5,785 nt of DNA. It comes from Nitriliruptoraceae bacterium (GTDB lineage: Bacteria > Actinomycetota > Nitriliruptoria > Nitriliruptorales > Nitriliruptoraceae). Below, in pieces: positions 1 through 5,785 of this stretch (within the stretch, counting starts at the first letter, position 1; every line of letters starts with the position of its first letter). The position numbers and the translations under genes were made by a program. The notes under the pieces were generated by a model, which saw only the letters and a program-made list of their open reading frames with translations, did no database searches and was not told where the DNA came from. The stretch lies in the NCBI GenBank assembly GCA_007123425.1, contig SKLC01000149.1, positions 1 to 5,785 of the forward strand, written 5' to 3'.

Positions 1-204
1 CGCGACGCCCTCCACCGGGAGGAGTCGTGCGGCGGCCACTTCCGCGAGGAGCACCAGACCGAGGAGGGCGAGGCCAAGCGCGACGACGAGAACTTCTCCT
101 ACGTCGCCGCCTGGGAGTGGACCGGCTCGCCAAGCTCGCCCGAGCTCCACAAGGAGCCGTTGGAGTTCAAGTACGTGGAGCCCACGCAGAGGAGCTACAA
201 GTGA
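1..204 (+). CDS. sdhA: Succinate dehydrogenase / fumarate reductase flavoprotein subunit, C-terminal end (partial)
   Basis: This is the last 67 residues of the FAD-binding catalytic subunit of succinate:quinone oxidoreductase, which oxidises succinate to fumarate at the inner face of the membrane. The reading frame is open from base 1, so the start and the FAD and substrate sites lie to the left of the window. The visible part carries the family's C-terminal signature: ALHREESCGGHFREE (residues 3-17), then a KRDDENF stretch and an aromatic VAAWEW strand. The HREESCGGH form resembles the soluble-type flavoproteins of actinobacterial Sdh1 and Bacteroidetes enzymes rather than the E. coli RKESRGAH form (family comparison from memory). 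The stop codon TGA at 202-204 overlaps the GTG start of sdhB, so the two subunits are translationally coupled. Assignment is firm because the iron-sulfur subunit follows directly. Confidence 0.93.
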   Translation, partial: RDALHREESCGGHFREEHQTEEGEAKRDDENFSYVAAWEWTGSPSSPELHKEPLEFKYVEPTQRSYK

Positions 205-950
205 ACCTCACCCTTCGCGTCTGGCGACAGGCCGGACCCGACGCGCCGGGCCGCTTCGAGACCTATCAGGCGACCGACATCAGCGAGGACTCGTCGTTCC
301 TCGAGATGCTCGACGTCGTCAACGAGGAGCTCATCAACGAGGGCGAGGAGCCGATCGAGTTCGCTCACGACTGTCGCGAGGGCATCTGCGGCACCTGCGG
401 GCTGATGATCAACGGGCAGGCCCACGGCCCGGAGAACACCGCCACCTGCCAGCTCCACATGCGCTCGTTCGCCGACGGCGACGAGATCGTCATCGAGCCA
501 TGGCGCGCCGCGGGCTTCCCGCTGATCAAGGACCTGGTCGTCGACCGCTCGGCGTTCGACCGGATCATCGAGGCCGGGGGCTACGTCTCCATCGACACGG
601 GCTCGGCACCCGACGCCAACGCGCAGCCGGTCGCCAAGGAGACCGCGGACCTGTCGATGGACGCCGCAGCCTGCATCGCCTGTGGCGCGTGCGTGGCCGC
701 GTGCCCCAACGGCGCGGCCCAGCTGTTCACCTCGGCGAAGATGCAGCACCTCAACGTCCTGCCGCAGGGCGAGCCCGAGCGCTACGAGCGCGCGGAGAAC
801 ATGGTCGAGGTCATGGAGGAGCACTTCGGCTCCTGCACCAACATGCGGGAGTGCGAGGCCGCCTGCCCCAAGGACATCTCGATCGACTTCATCGCGATGA
901 TGAACAAGGACTACCGCAAGGCGAAGTTCCGCAACCGCAAGACCGCCTAG
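201..950 (+). CDS. sdhB: Succinate dehydrogenase / fumarate reductase iron-sulfur subunit
   Basis: This 249-residue subunit carries electrons from the flavin of SdhA to the membrane quinone site through three iron-sulfur clusters. The N-terminal ferredoxin-like domain binds [2Fe-2S] through C58, C63, C66 (DCREGICGTCG) and C83. The C-terminal dicluster domain has CIACGACVAACP (C158, C161, C164, C168) and CTNMRECEAACP (C212, C218, C222). By homology with E. coli SdhB, C158/C161/C164/C222 hold [4Fe-4S] and C168/C212/C218 hold [3Fe-4S]. The length matches the roughly 250-residue actinobacterial Sdh1-type subunit. I chose the GTG at 201 because AGGAG (190-194) sits 6 nt upstream and it gives a 4-nt stop/start overlap with sdhA; the longer open frame upstream is sdhA read in another frame. 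No membrane-anchor gene follows, so sdhC is expected upstream of sdhA, outside the window. A hairpin 20 nt after the stop probably ends the operon. Confidence 0.96.
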   Translation: MNLTLRVWRQAGPDAPGRFETYQATDISEDSSFLEMLDVVNEELINEGEEPIEFAHDCREGICGTCGLMINGQAHGPENTATCQLHMRSFADGDEIVIEPWRAAGFPLIKDLVVDRSAFDRIIEAGGYVSIDTGSAPDANAQPVAKETADLSMDAAACIACGACVAACPNGAAQLFTSAKMQHLNVLPQGEPERYERAENMVEVMEEHFGSCTNMRECEAACPKDISIDFIAMMNKDYRKAKFRNRKTA

Positions 951-970
951 CTTCGCGCCACGACGCTCGC

Positions 971-1002
971 AGGCCCGCCCGCCGACGATGGCGGGCGGAC
1001 CT
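971..1002 (+). terminator. GC-rich hairpin terminator after sdhB
   Basis: A perfect 9-bp stem joins CCGCCCGCC (975-983) to GGCGGGCGG (990-998) across a 6-nt loop (gacgat). It is extended by three more pairs, AGG (971-973) with CCT (1000-1002), after a single C/A mismatch. It begins 20 nt after the sdhB stop. The downstream tail (CGTCTGT) is only mildly T-rich, as is common for terminators in high-GC bacteria. It most likely ends the sdhCAB transcript. Confidence 0.75.
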
Positions 1003-1035
1003 CGTCTGTGGGCCCCTGGGGGCGTTGCAGCGGGT

Positions 1036-1061
1036 GGCACGCGTGCGGCAGCGGGCGTGCC
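1036..1061 (+). repeat. Inverted repeat in the sdhB-DUF421 intergenic region
   Basis: GGCACGC (1036-1042) and GCGTGCC (1055-1061) form a perfect 7-bp stem around a 12-nt loop. It lies between the sdhB terminator and the DUF421 gene. The 951-1149 gap (199 nt) otherwise shows no convincing -10 element. The repeat could be a second termination hairpin or a 5' UTR structure of the next gene, but in DNA this GC-rich it may also be chance. Confidence 0.35.
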
Positions 1062-1149
1062 GCGAGCGCGCCTGCACCCCCGTGGCCCCGGACGCCCGGG
1101 CGTGCGCGGCCCTGGCGCTGCGCCGTGCGAGCGCGCAAGGTGGCAGCCC

Positions 1150-1704
1150 ATGCCGGCACCGGAGGCAGCAGTGGTCGCGGACGTGACGTTCTTCTTCAAC
1201 GACTGGGAGGCCGTCTGGCGCGTGCTGTTCATCGCGCTGACGGGCTACGTCACGCTGCTGGTGCTGCTGCGCGCCGCAGGACAGCGCACCCTGGCGCAGA
1301 TGAGCTCCGTGGACTTCATCATCACCGTCACGATCGGCTCGGCCTTCGGGCGTGTGCTCACCGCCCGCGAGGTCGCGCTCATCGAGGTGGTCGCCGCGTT
1401 CGGTGCCCTGGTGGCCCTGCAGCGCATCGTGGCCTGGATCTGGGGCCGCTCGCCCGGGCTCCGCGCCTACGTCACCTCCCCGCCGGCGGTGCTCTACCGC
1501 TCGGGCGAGACCTTCGACACCGTGCTGCGTCGCAAGGGGCTGCGGCTCGACGACCTGCGCACCGCCGCGCGCCAGGAGGGCTTCGGGTCCCTCGACGACG
1601 TCGAGGTGATCATGCTCGAGTCCAACGGCTCCTTCTCCGTGCTGCCGGCGGTCGAGCCCGGTGCGCCCTCCACCCTGGGCAGCGACGACGAGACCGGCGC
1701 CTGA
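1150..1704 (+). CDS. DUF421 (YetF/YcaP-like) small integral membrane protein
   Basis: A 184-residue protein with an N-terminal membrane part and a cytosolic C-terminal part; no enzymatic role is established for the family. Three hydrophobic segments are visible at about residues 22-41, 54-70 and 75-97. Between the first two lies the family signature RAAGQRTLAQMSSVDFIIT (41-59), with GQR where many members have GKR. The C-terminal half has the typical 'R.kGl.ldDL..a.R.eGf.sl.dV....LEsnGsfSVl' pattern (residues 128-165). The ATG at 1150 is chosen because AAGGTGG (1137-1143) lies 6 nt upstream; earlier in-frame starts would begin inside the sdhB terminator hairpin. It is shorter than YetF-type members (about 220-230 residues), lacking part of the C-terminal region. 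No neighbour explains its role, and it appears to be transcribed alone. Family assignment is confident; the function is unknown. Confidence 0.85.
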   Translation: MPAPEAAVVADVTFFFNDWEAVWRVLFIALTGYVTLLVLLRAAGQRTLAQMSSVDFIITVTIGSAFGRVLTAREVALIEVVAAFGALVALQRIVAWIWGRSPGLRAYVTSPPAVLYRSGETFDTVLRRKGLRLDDLRTAARQEGFGSLDDVEVIMLESNGSFSVLPAVEPGAPSTLGSDDETGA

Positions 1705-1760
1705 TCCCCGCCTCGCCTTGGCGCTCCTGCGCGTCCGGGGCCTCACGCCGGGCGCCGAGT

Positions 1761-1775
1761 CGGTGCCGAGCACCG
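1761..1775. promoter_or_regulatory. 15-bp inverted repeat (operator candidate) upstream of the mutase
   Basis: CGGTGC (1761-1766) and GCACCG (1770-1775) are perfect 6-bp arms separated by CGA. The left arm falls exactly where a -35 hexamer would lie with a 17-bp spacer to the TAGCCT -10 at 1784, and it does not resemble TTGACA. A repressor or activator site is therefore plausible. The alternative is a short terminator hairpin for the DUF421 gene, which ends 56 nt upstream; there is no T-tract after it. Confidence 0.35.
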
Positions 1776-1783
1776 GACACGCG

Positions 1784-1789
1784 TAGCCT
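1784..1789 (+). promoter_or_regulatory. Candidate -10 element (TAGCCT) for the mutase gene
   Basis: TAGCCT matches the actinobacterial TANNNT -10 consensus and lies 34 nt upstream of the mutase ATG, in a 119-nt intergenic gap. No good -35 is present at the right spacing; an inverted repeat occupies that position. Transcription would be expected to start around 1795-1797. That coincides with an ATG opening a 10-codon ORF. Confidence 0.4.
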
Positions 1790-1794
1790 GCGAG

Positions 1795-1823
1795 ATGCCG
1801 ACGGCCCACAGAAGGCGACGACG

Positions 1824-1827
<4 letters not shown>
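1795..1827 (+). CDS. Possible leaderless 10-codon leader ORF (MPTAHRRRRR)
   Basis: An ATG at 1795, about 6 nt after the TAGCCT -10, opens a ten-codon frame reading M-P-T-A-H followed by five arginines. The arginines are encoded AGA AGG CGA CGA CGA. Its stop TGA (1825-1827) overlaps the mutase ATG (1824-1826) as ATGA. It has no ribosome binding site of its own and would have to be translated as a leaderless message, which is common in actinobacteria. AGA, AGG and CGA are usually the rare arginine codons in GC-rich genomes, and the neighbouring genes here overwhelmingly use CGC/CGG. The counter-view is that AGAAGG is simply the mutase ribosome binding site read as codons and that the ORF is accidental. 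No homology is claimed. Confidence 0.22.
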
Positions 1828-3413
<1,586 letters not shown>

Positions 3414-3473
3414 GTCGATCCCGCGCGATCCCGCCCGGCGCTGGCCCACCCGTGCAGCGTCGGCCGCCGCACG

Positions 3474-3501
3474 CCGCCGGTCCTGGCAGACGAGCCGGCG
3501 G
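3474..3501 (+). terminator. Candidate hairpin after the mutase gene
   Basis: CCGCCGG (3474-3480) and CCGGCGG (3495-3501) form a perfect 7-bp stem around a 14-nt loop, 60 nt after the mutase stop. There is no T-tract. It may end the mutase transcript before the next gene, which begins 171 nt after the mutase stop. The large loop and the high GC of the region keep confidence low. Confidence 0.35.
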
Positions 3502-3584
3502 GCTGAGGTGCCACGCGTCCGTTCGCACACCCGTGGTCGGGTCCGCGCTCCGGCAGACTGTGGCGTGGCGAGCAGGAGCGACGC

Positions 3585-4076
3585 ATGTCGGAACCGGGCG
3601 AGCGCAAGACCATCGAGATCTATCTCAACGACCACTTCGCCGGCGCGACCACGGCGATCGAGCTCATCGATGACATGCTGGAGCATGGCCAGGACCCGCA
3701 GCTGTCGTCGTTCCTGCGCCAGCTGCGGGCAGAGCTCGAGGAGGACTTCGAGCTGCTCGAGCGGATCGCGAGGCTCCTCGGGGTGGAGCACCAGCGGCTC
3801 AAGCAGCTGGCCGCCGACCTGGGCGAGTCGCTGGCGCGCGCCAAGCTCGTCCGCGGTGGCGTGCCGCCCGAGCTCTCGCTCCTGCTCGACCTCGAGACGC
3901 TGTCGGTCGGCATCTGGGGCCGGACACGGCTGTGGCGCTCGCTTGCGGTCGCCGACCGGATGGGCGAGCAGCTCGAGGGCATCGAGCTCGCCGAGCTCGA
4001 GGCACGCGGCCAGCGCCAGCTCGAGCAGCTCGAGGAGCATCGCCTGGCGTTGGCCCGCCGGACCCTGACGGCCTGA
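3585..4076 (+). CDS. Conserved actinobacterial protein of unknown function, ferritin-like helical bundle predicted
   Basis: A 163-residue, charged, almost entirely helical soluble protein with no signal peptide or membrane segment. It resembles an unnamed family I recall in Actinobacteria, with an N-terminal YLNDHxAGA motif (here YLNDHFAGATTAIEL, 13-27). An acidic second helix follows (about 40-65, AELEEDFELLERI). Then comes a lysine-containing third segment and a helix with ELSLLLDLETLSVGIWGRTRLW (96-117). The last helix is Glu/Gln/Arg-rich (about 127-159). The layout suggests a four-helix bundle like ferritin-like proteins. H17, E26, E50, E53, E104, E150 and H152 are the residues to consider as possible metal ligands, but a strict ExxH pair is not evident. 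The start ATG has AGGAG (3574-3578) 6 nt upstream, and a weak CAGACT -10-like hexamer lies at 3554-3559. It is probably its own transcription unit. The function is unknown. Confidence 0.8.
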   Translation: MSEPGERKTIEIYLNDHFAGATTAIELIDDMLEHGQDPQLSSFLRQLRAELEEDFELLERIARLLGVEHQRLKQLAADLGESLARAKLVRGGVPPELSLLLDLETLSVGIWGRTRLWRSLAVADRMGEQLEGIELAELEARGQRQLEQLEEHRLALARRTLTA

Positions 4077-4111
4077 GGTCGTATTCCCCGACGCCGCTGG
4101 CGAGCGCCGTC

Positions 4112-4140
4112 TGCGCGCCCCCGGGTGACCGGGTCGCGCA
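4112..4140 (+). terminator. Two-part hairpin after the ferritin-like gene
   Basis: An outer 6-bp stem pairs TGCGCG (4112-4117) with CGCGCA (4135-4140). A small asymmetric internal loop (CC opposite T) follows, then an inner 5-bp stem, CCCGG (4120-4124) with CCGGG (4129-4133). It is capped by the tetraloop GTGA, a GNRA-type loop. It starts 36 nt after the stop of the upstream gene and has no T-tract. The most likely role is termination or 3'-end protection of that transcript. Confidence 0.55.
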
Positions 4141-4143
4141 TCT

Positions 4144-4166
4144 GCGAAGGCGGGATACCGTTTCGC
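4144..4166 (+). promoter_or_regulatory. Dyad overlapping a candidate -10 (TACCGT) upstream of the peptidase gene
   Basis: GCGAA (4144-4148) is mirrored by TTCGC (4162-4166). Inside it CGG (4151-4153) is mirrored by CCG (4158-4160) around GATA, giving an imperfect 23-bp dyad. TACCGT (4156-4161) fits the loose TANNNT -10 pattern, about 95 nt upstream of the peptidase ATG. No -35 hexamer is recognisable. A promoter with an overlapping operator is possible but unproven. The rest of the 4167-4258 leader shows nothing else. Confidence 0.28.
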
Positions 4167-4258
4167 GCGGTGCGCCTGGGGTCTCGCAGGCGCGGCTCTG
4201 GTTCCCGCCGCACGCCTGGTTCGTGTCCACGCGTGCGCACACTCCCTCGAGGTCACCC

Positions 4259-4969
4259 ATGCCCGATCGCACGGTGCGACGCCCCCTGGGCGTCATCGGC
4301 CAGGCTCCCGCGCTGGCATCCCTCCTCGTCGGCCTGCTGGTCGCCCTGGCGCTGCTCGGTACCGGCGCCGGCAGCTCGCAGGCTGCTCCCATCGACCCGC
4401 CCACCGACCTCTCGAGGGCCGTCGCTGCCGCCGAGGCCTCGGCAGCACCGGACGCGGCCGAGCCTGCGCGCCCCGTGACGGGCACCGACCTGCTGGCGCA
4501 CGTCGACGGCCTGGAGCTGTTCCGCCCAGCGGACGATCTTGTGGTCGCGGGCTTCCACGAGGCCAACACCCCCGGGTCGCTGCCCCTCGAGCCCGTTGGC
4601 GACCGCGCGACCATCCTCCCCTCGCGAGGGCGCGGATCGCACCGGTCCTCGGCCGTGGACATCGTGCTCGTCGACGAGGAGCCGGTCCTCGCGCCGGTCA
4701 GCGGTGAGGTCGTCGAGGCGACCAACTACACGCTGTACGGGCGTCACGCGGACAAGCTGGTCACGATCGAGCCCGAGGGGCGAGCGGACCTGCACGTGGT
4801 GCTGCTCCACATGGAGGGCCTGCAGGTCGAGGTCGGCGATGAGGTCGAGGCCGGCACATCGGTCATCGCCAACGGTGCGCGCCAGCTGCCGTTCCGCAGC
4901 CAGGTCGACCGGGAGACCGCGCCCGACGCCTGGCCCCACCTCCATCTCGAGGTCCGGCCCGCCGCCTGA
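4259..4969 (+). CDS. Secreted M23-family (LytM-like) metallopeptidase
   Basis: A 236-residue exported protein, probably a zinc peptidase acting on peptidoglycan cross-bridges or a LytM-type regulatory homologue. It starts with a signal peptide: basic residues R4-R8, hydrophobic core about 18-34, and likely cleavage after SQA (40-42). A low-complexity Ala/Pro linker follows (about 52-72). The C-terminal M23 beta-domain shows the zinc ligand pattern H128 and D134 (SHRSSAVDI). It then has the APVSGEVVEA strand (145-154), H184 in VLLHM, the VGDEVEAGTSVI turn (192-203), and HLH at 227-229. The H-x5-D spacing differs from the classical H-x3-D of LytM but occurs in an M23 subgroup with HHDYPAxD-like motifs (memory). 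SQVDRETAP (214-222) is a conserved extra block before the HxH. The start is supported by GAGGT (4249-4253), 5 nt upstream of the ATG. It converges with the hydrolase gene to its right. Confidence 0.85.
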   Translation: MPDRTVRRPLGVIGQAPALASLLVGLLVALALLGTGAGSSQAAPIDPPTDLSRAVAAAEASAAPDAAEPARPVTGTDLLAHVDGLELFRPADDLVVAGFHEANTPGSLPLEPVGDRATILPSRGRGSHRSSAVDIVLVDEEPVLAPVSGEVVEATNYTLYGRHADKLVTIEPEGRADLHVVLLHMEGLQVEVGDEVEAGTSVIANGARQLPFRSQVDRETAPDAWPHLHLEVRPAA

Positions 4970-4996
4970 GCCCGTGGCGGAGGCACTGTGCGCTCG

Positions 4997-5062
4997 GCCA
5001 CCCGCCCGTGGCGCCGCCCGTGCTCGCCAGCGCCCCGCGCCTCGGAGCGCGAGGTCGAGGCG
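4997..5062. terminator. Hairpin cluster between convergent genes (possible bidirectional terminator)
   Basis: The 93-nt gap between the peptidase and the opposite-strand hydrolase holds several dyads. GCCAC (4997-5001) pairs with GTGGC (5008-5012). CGCGC (5036-5040) pairs with GCGCG (5047-5051). An alternative pairing joins CGCCTC (5038-5043) with GAGGCG (5057-5062). The last one directly abuts the hydrolase stop codon. None has a T-tract on either strand, so termination from both sides is an inference from convergent gene layout. Confidence 0.35.
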
Positions 5063-5785
5063 TCAGCCGGTGGCCGGCGCGGGCTGGCTCGATGCGTCCG
5101 CGGACAGCCAGTCGACCAGCTGGTCGCCCACACGCGGGTCCGAGAGCAGGTCGAAGTGGTCGATCCCGCCCTGGACGACCACGTCCTCGCCGAGTCCCGC
5201 GTCGCGTCGGCGTGAGCGCCCGGAGCCGCTGGCGGGGTGCACCATCAGATCCCCCAGGGCGCGCCCGAGCGGGTGGCGGGGATCACGGGTGAGCGTGGCG
5301 GCCAGCAGGCGATGCCGGATGGCGTCGGGCAGTGGCCGCGTGGCTGCGGGCAGCTGCCCGGTGGTGAGATCGCACACGCCGGGGCTGCGGTGGTCGAGCA
5401 GGCGCGTCACCCCCCGGGTCTCGGGCGCGCGGGCCAGCATCCCGGCCGCGACGTGCACGCCGCGGGCGAGCGGGGCGCCCAGGTGCGGGGTGCCGAGGTA
5501 GACCACGTCGGTGGCCCGGTGGATCCACTCGTGCTCGGCGTCGAGGGCGGCATGGCAGGCGGCCCTGGCGACCAGCCCGCCCATCGAGTGACCCACGAGC
5601 ACGATCCGGCGCACCTCGGTGGGCCAGGCGGCGACGGCGCGCGCGAGTGCGCGGGCGAGGCGGGCCCCGTTGTCGGCCACCTCGCGGCCGGTGTTGTAGC
5701 GGACGTAGAGCGAGGCCGTGCCGTACGCGTGGGCCAGCCGCTCGCCGTGCGTGCGCACCCGGGCCGCCGCGAGGTCGCCCTCCCG
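5063..5785 (-). CDS. Alpha/beta-hydrolase with GHSMGG nucleophile elbow (lipase/esterase-like), N-terminus missing
   Basis: 240 residues are visible, and the frame stays open through the right edge, so the true start, the first beta-strands and the oxyanion-hole region lie outside. An internal GTG at 5756-5758 would give a shorter ORF but would begin inside the fold, so I do not accept it as the start. Counting from the edge, the nucleophile elbow is GHSMGGL (65-71, Ser67), preceded by the buried strand RRIVLVG. VVYLGTPHLGAPLA (94-107) is typical of PGAP1/LCAT-like lipases. D179 (in LGDLMV) and H210 (in GGIDHFDLL) are the best Asp and His for the triad. An Arg- and Gly-rich loop (187-199) lies between them. 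The family hydrolyses esters or acyl groups; the substrate is unknown. No signal peptide can be judged because the N-terminus is absent. Confidence 0.85.
   Translation of the reverse strand, partial: REGDLAAARVRTHGERLAHAYGTASLYVRYNTGREVADNGARLARALARAVAAWPTEVRRIVLVGHSMGGLVARAACHAALDAEHEWIHRATDVVYLGTPHLGAPLARGVHVAAGMLARAPETRGVTRLLDHRSPGVCDLTTGQLPAATRPLPDAIRHRLLAATLTRDPRHPLGRALGDLMVHPASGSGRSRRRDAGLGEDVVVQGGIDHFDLLSDPRVGDQLVDWLSADASSQPAPATG

Noticed and set aside
27..200. An extension of sdhB upstream to an ATG at 27.
   Set aside because: That stretch is the sdhA C-terminus in another frame. The iron-sulfur protein aligns from the GTG at 201, which has its own AGGAG.
195..1232. A 345-codon minus-strand frame opposite sdhB.
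   Set aside because: It is antisense to a gene with all cluster cysteines intact. The product is Arg/Ala/Gly-rich and shows no recognisable domain.
1008..1823. An in-frame N-terminal extension of the mutase back to 1008.
   Set aside because: The added sequence overlaps the DUF421 gene in another frame and is Arg/Ala-rich noise. Mutase homology begins near residue 12 from the ATG at 1824, which has a good ribosome binding site.
1705..1823. A cobalamin riboswitch upstream of the B12-dependent mutase.
   Set aside because: The gap is only 119 nt and I see no B12-box-like sequence or the needed multi-stem layout.
3416..3440. A short direct repeat of GATCCCGC after the mutase stop.
   Set aside because: Two 8-base copies in GC-rich intergenic DNA are expected by chance, and no structure or function is suggested.
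3957..4042. Repeated GAGCTCGA-like units near the end of the ferritin-like gene.
   Set aside because: They simply encode a Glu-Leu-rich helix with biased codons; spacing is irregular and there is no sign of a mobile or regulatory repeat.

Overview
The window is about 5.8 kb of very GC-rich DNA. It has a strong G/C bias at third codon positions, GTG as well as ATG starts, and GGAG/GAAGG-type ribosome binding sites. Together with the protein types, this points to a chromosome of the Actinomycetota, possibly one of the deeper lineages (inference; no rRNA or other marker is present). I see no transposase, phage gene, tRNA, rRNA or CRISPR array. It looks like ordinary core or near-core chromosome carrying six protein genes, two of them cut by the window edges.

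Layout from left to right. Positions 1-950 hold the end of a succinate dehydrogenase/fumarate reductase operon: the last 67 residues of the flavoprotein (sdhA), overlapping by 4 nt the complete iron-sulfur subunit (sdhB). All eleven cluster cysteines of sdhB are present. A strong GC hairpin about 20 nt after sdhB closes the operon. Positions 1150-1704 encode a small membrane protein of the DUF421 (YetF/YcaP-like) family. Positions 1705-1823 are a compact control region with a 15-bp inverted repeat, a TAGCCT -10 element and a possible 10-codon leader ORF. Positions 1824-3413 encode the catalytic large subunit of a split B12-dependent methylmalonyl-CoA mutase, without its B12-binding domain.

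Positions 3585-4076 encode an all-helical conserved protein of unknown function that resembles a ferritin-like bundle. A hairpin and a dyad follow in the next gap. Positions 4259-4969 encode a secreted M23-type (LytM-like) metallopeptidase. On the opposite strand, converging on it, positions 5063-5785 encode a GHSMGG-type alpha/beta-hydrolase (lipase/esterase-like) whose N-terminus lies beyond the right edge.

Metabolically, succinate dehydrogenase and methylmalonyl-CoA mutase meet at succinate: the mutase yields succinyl-CoA from propionate, odd-chain fatty acid or branched amino acid breakdown, and succinate dehydrogenase oxidises the succinate formed from it. They are nevertheless separated by a terminator and an unrelated gene, so they are probably separate transcription units. 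I found no clearly new multi-gene system. The most unusual item is the short Arg-rich leader ORF, ending in rare-type arginine codons, that abuts the mutase start.
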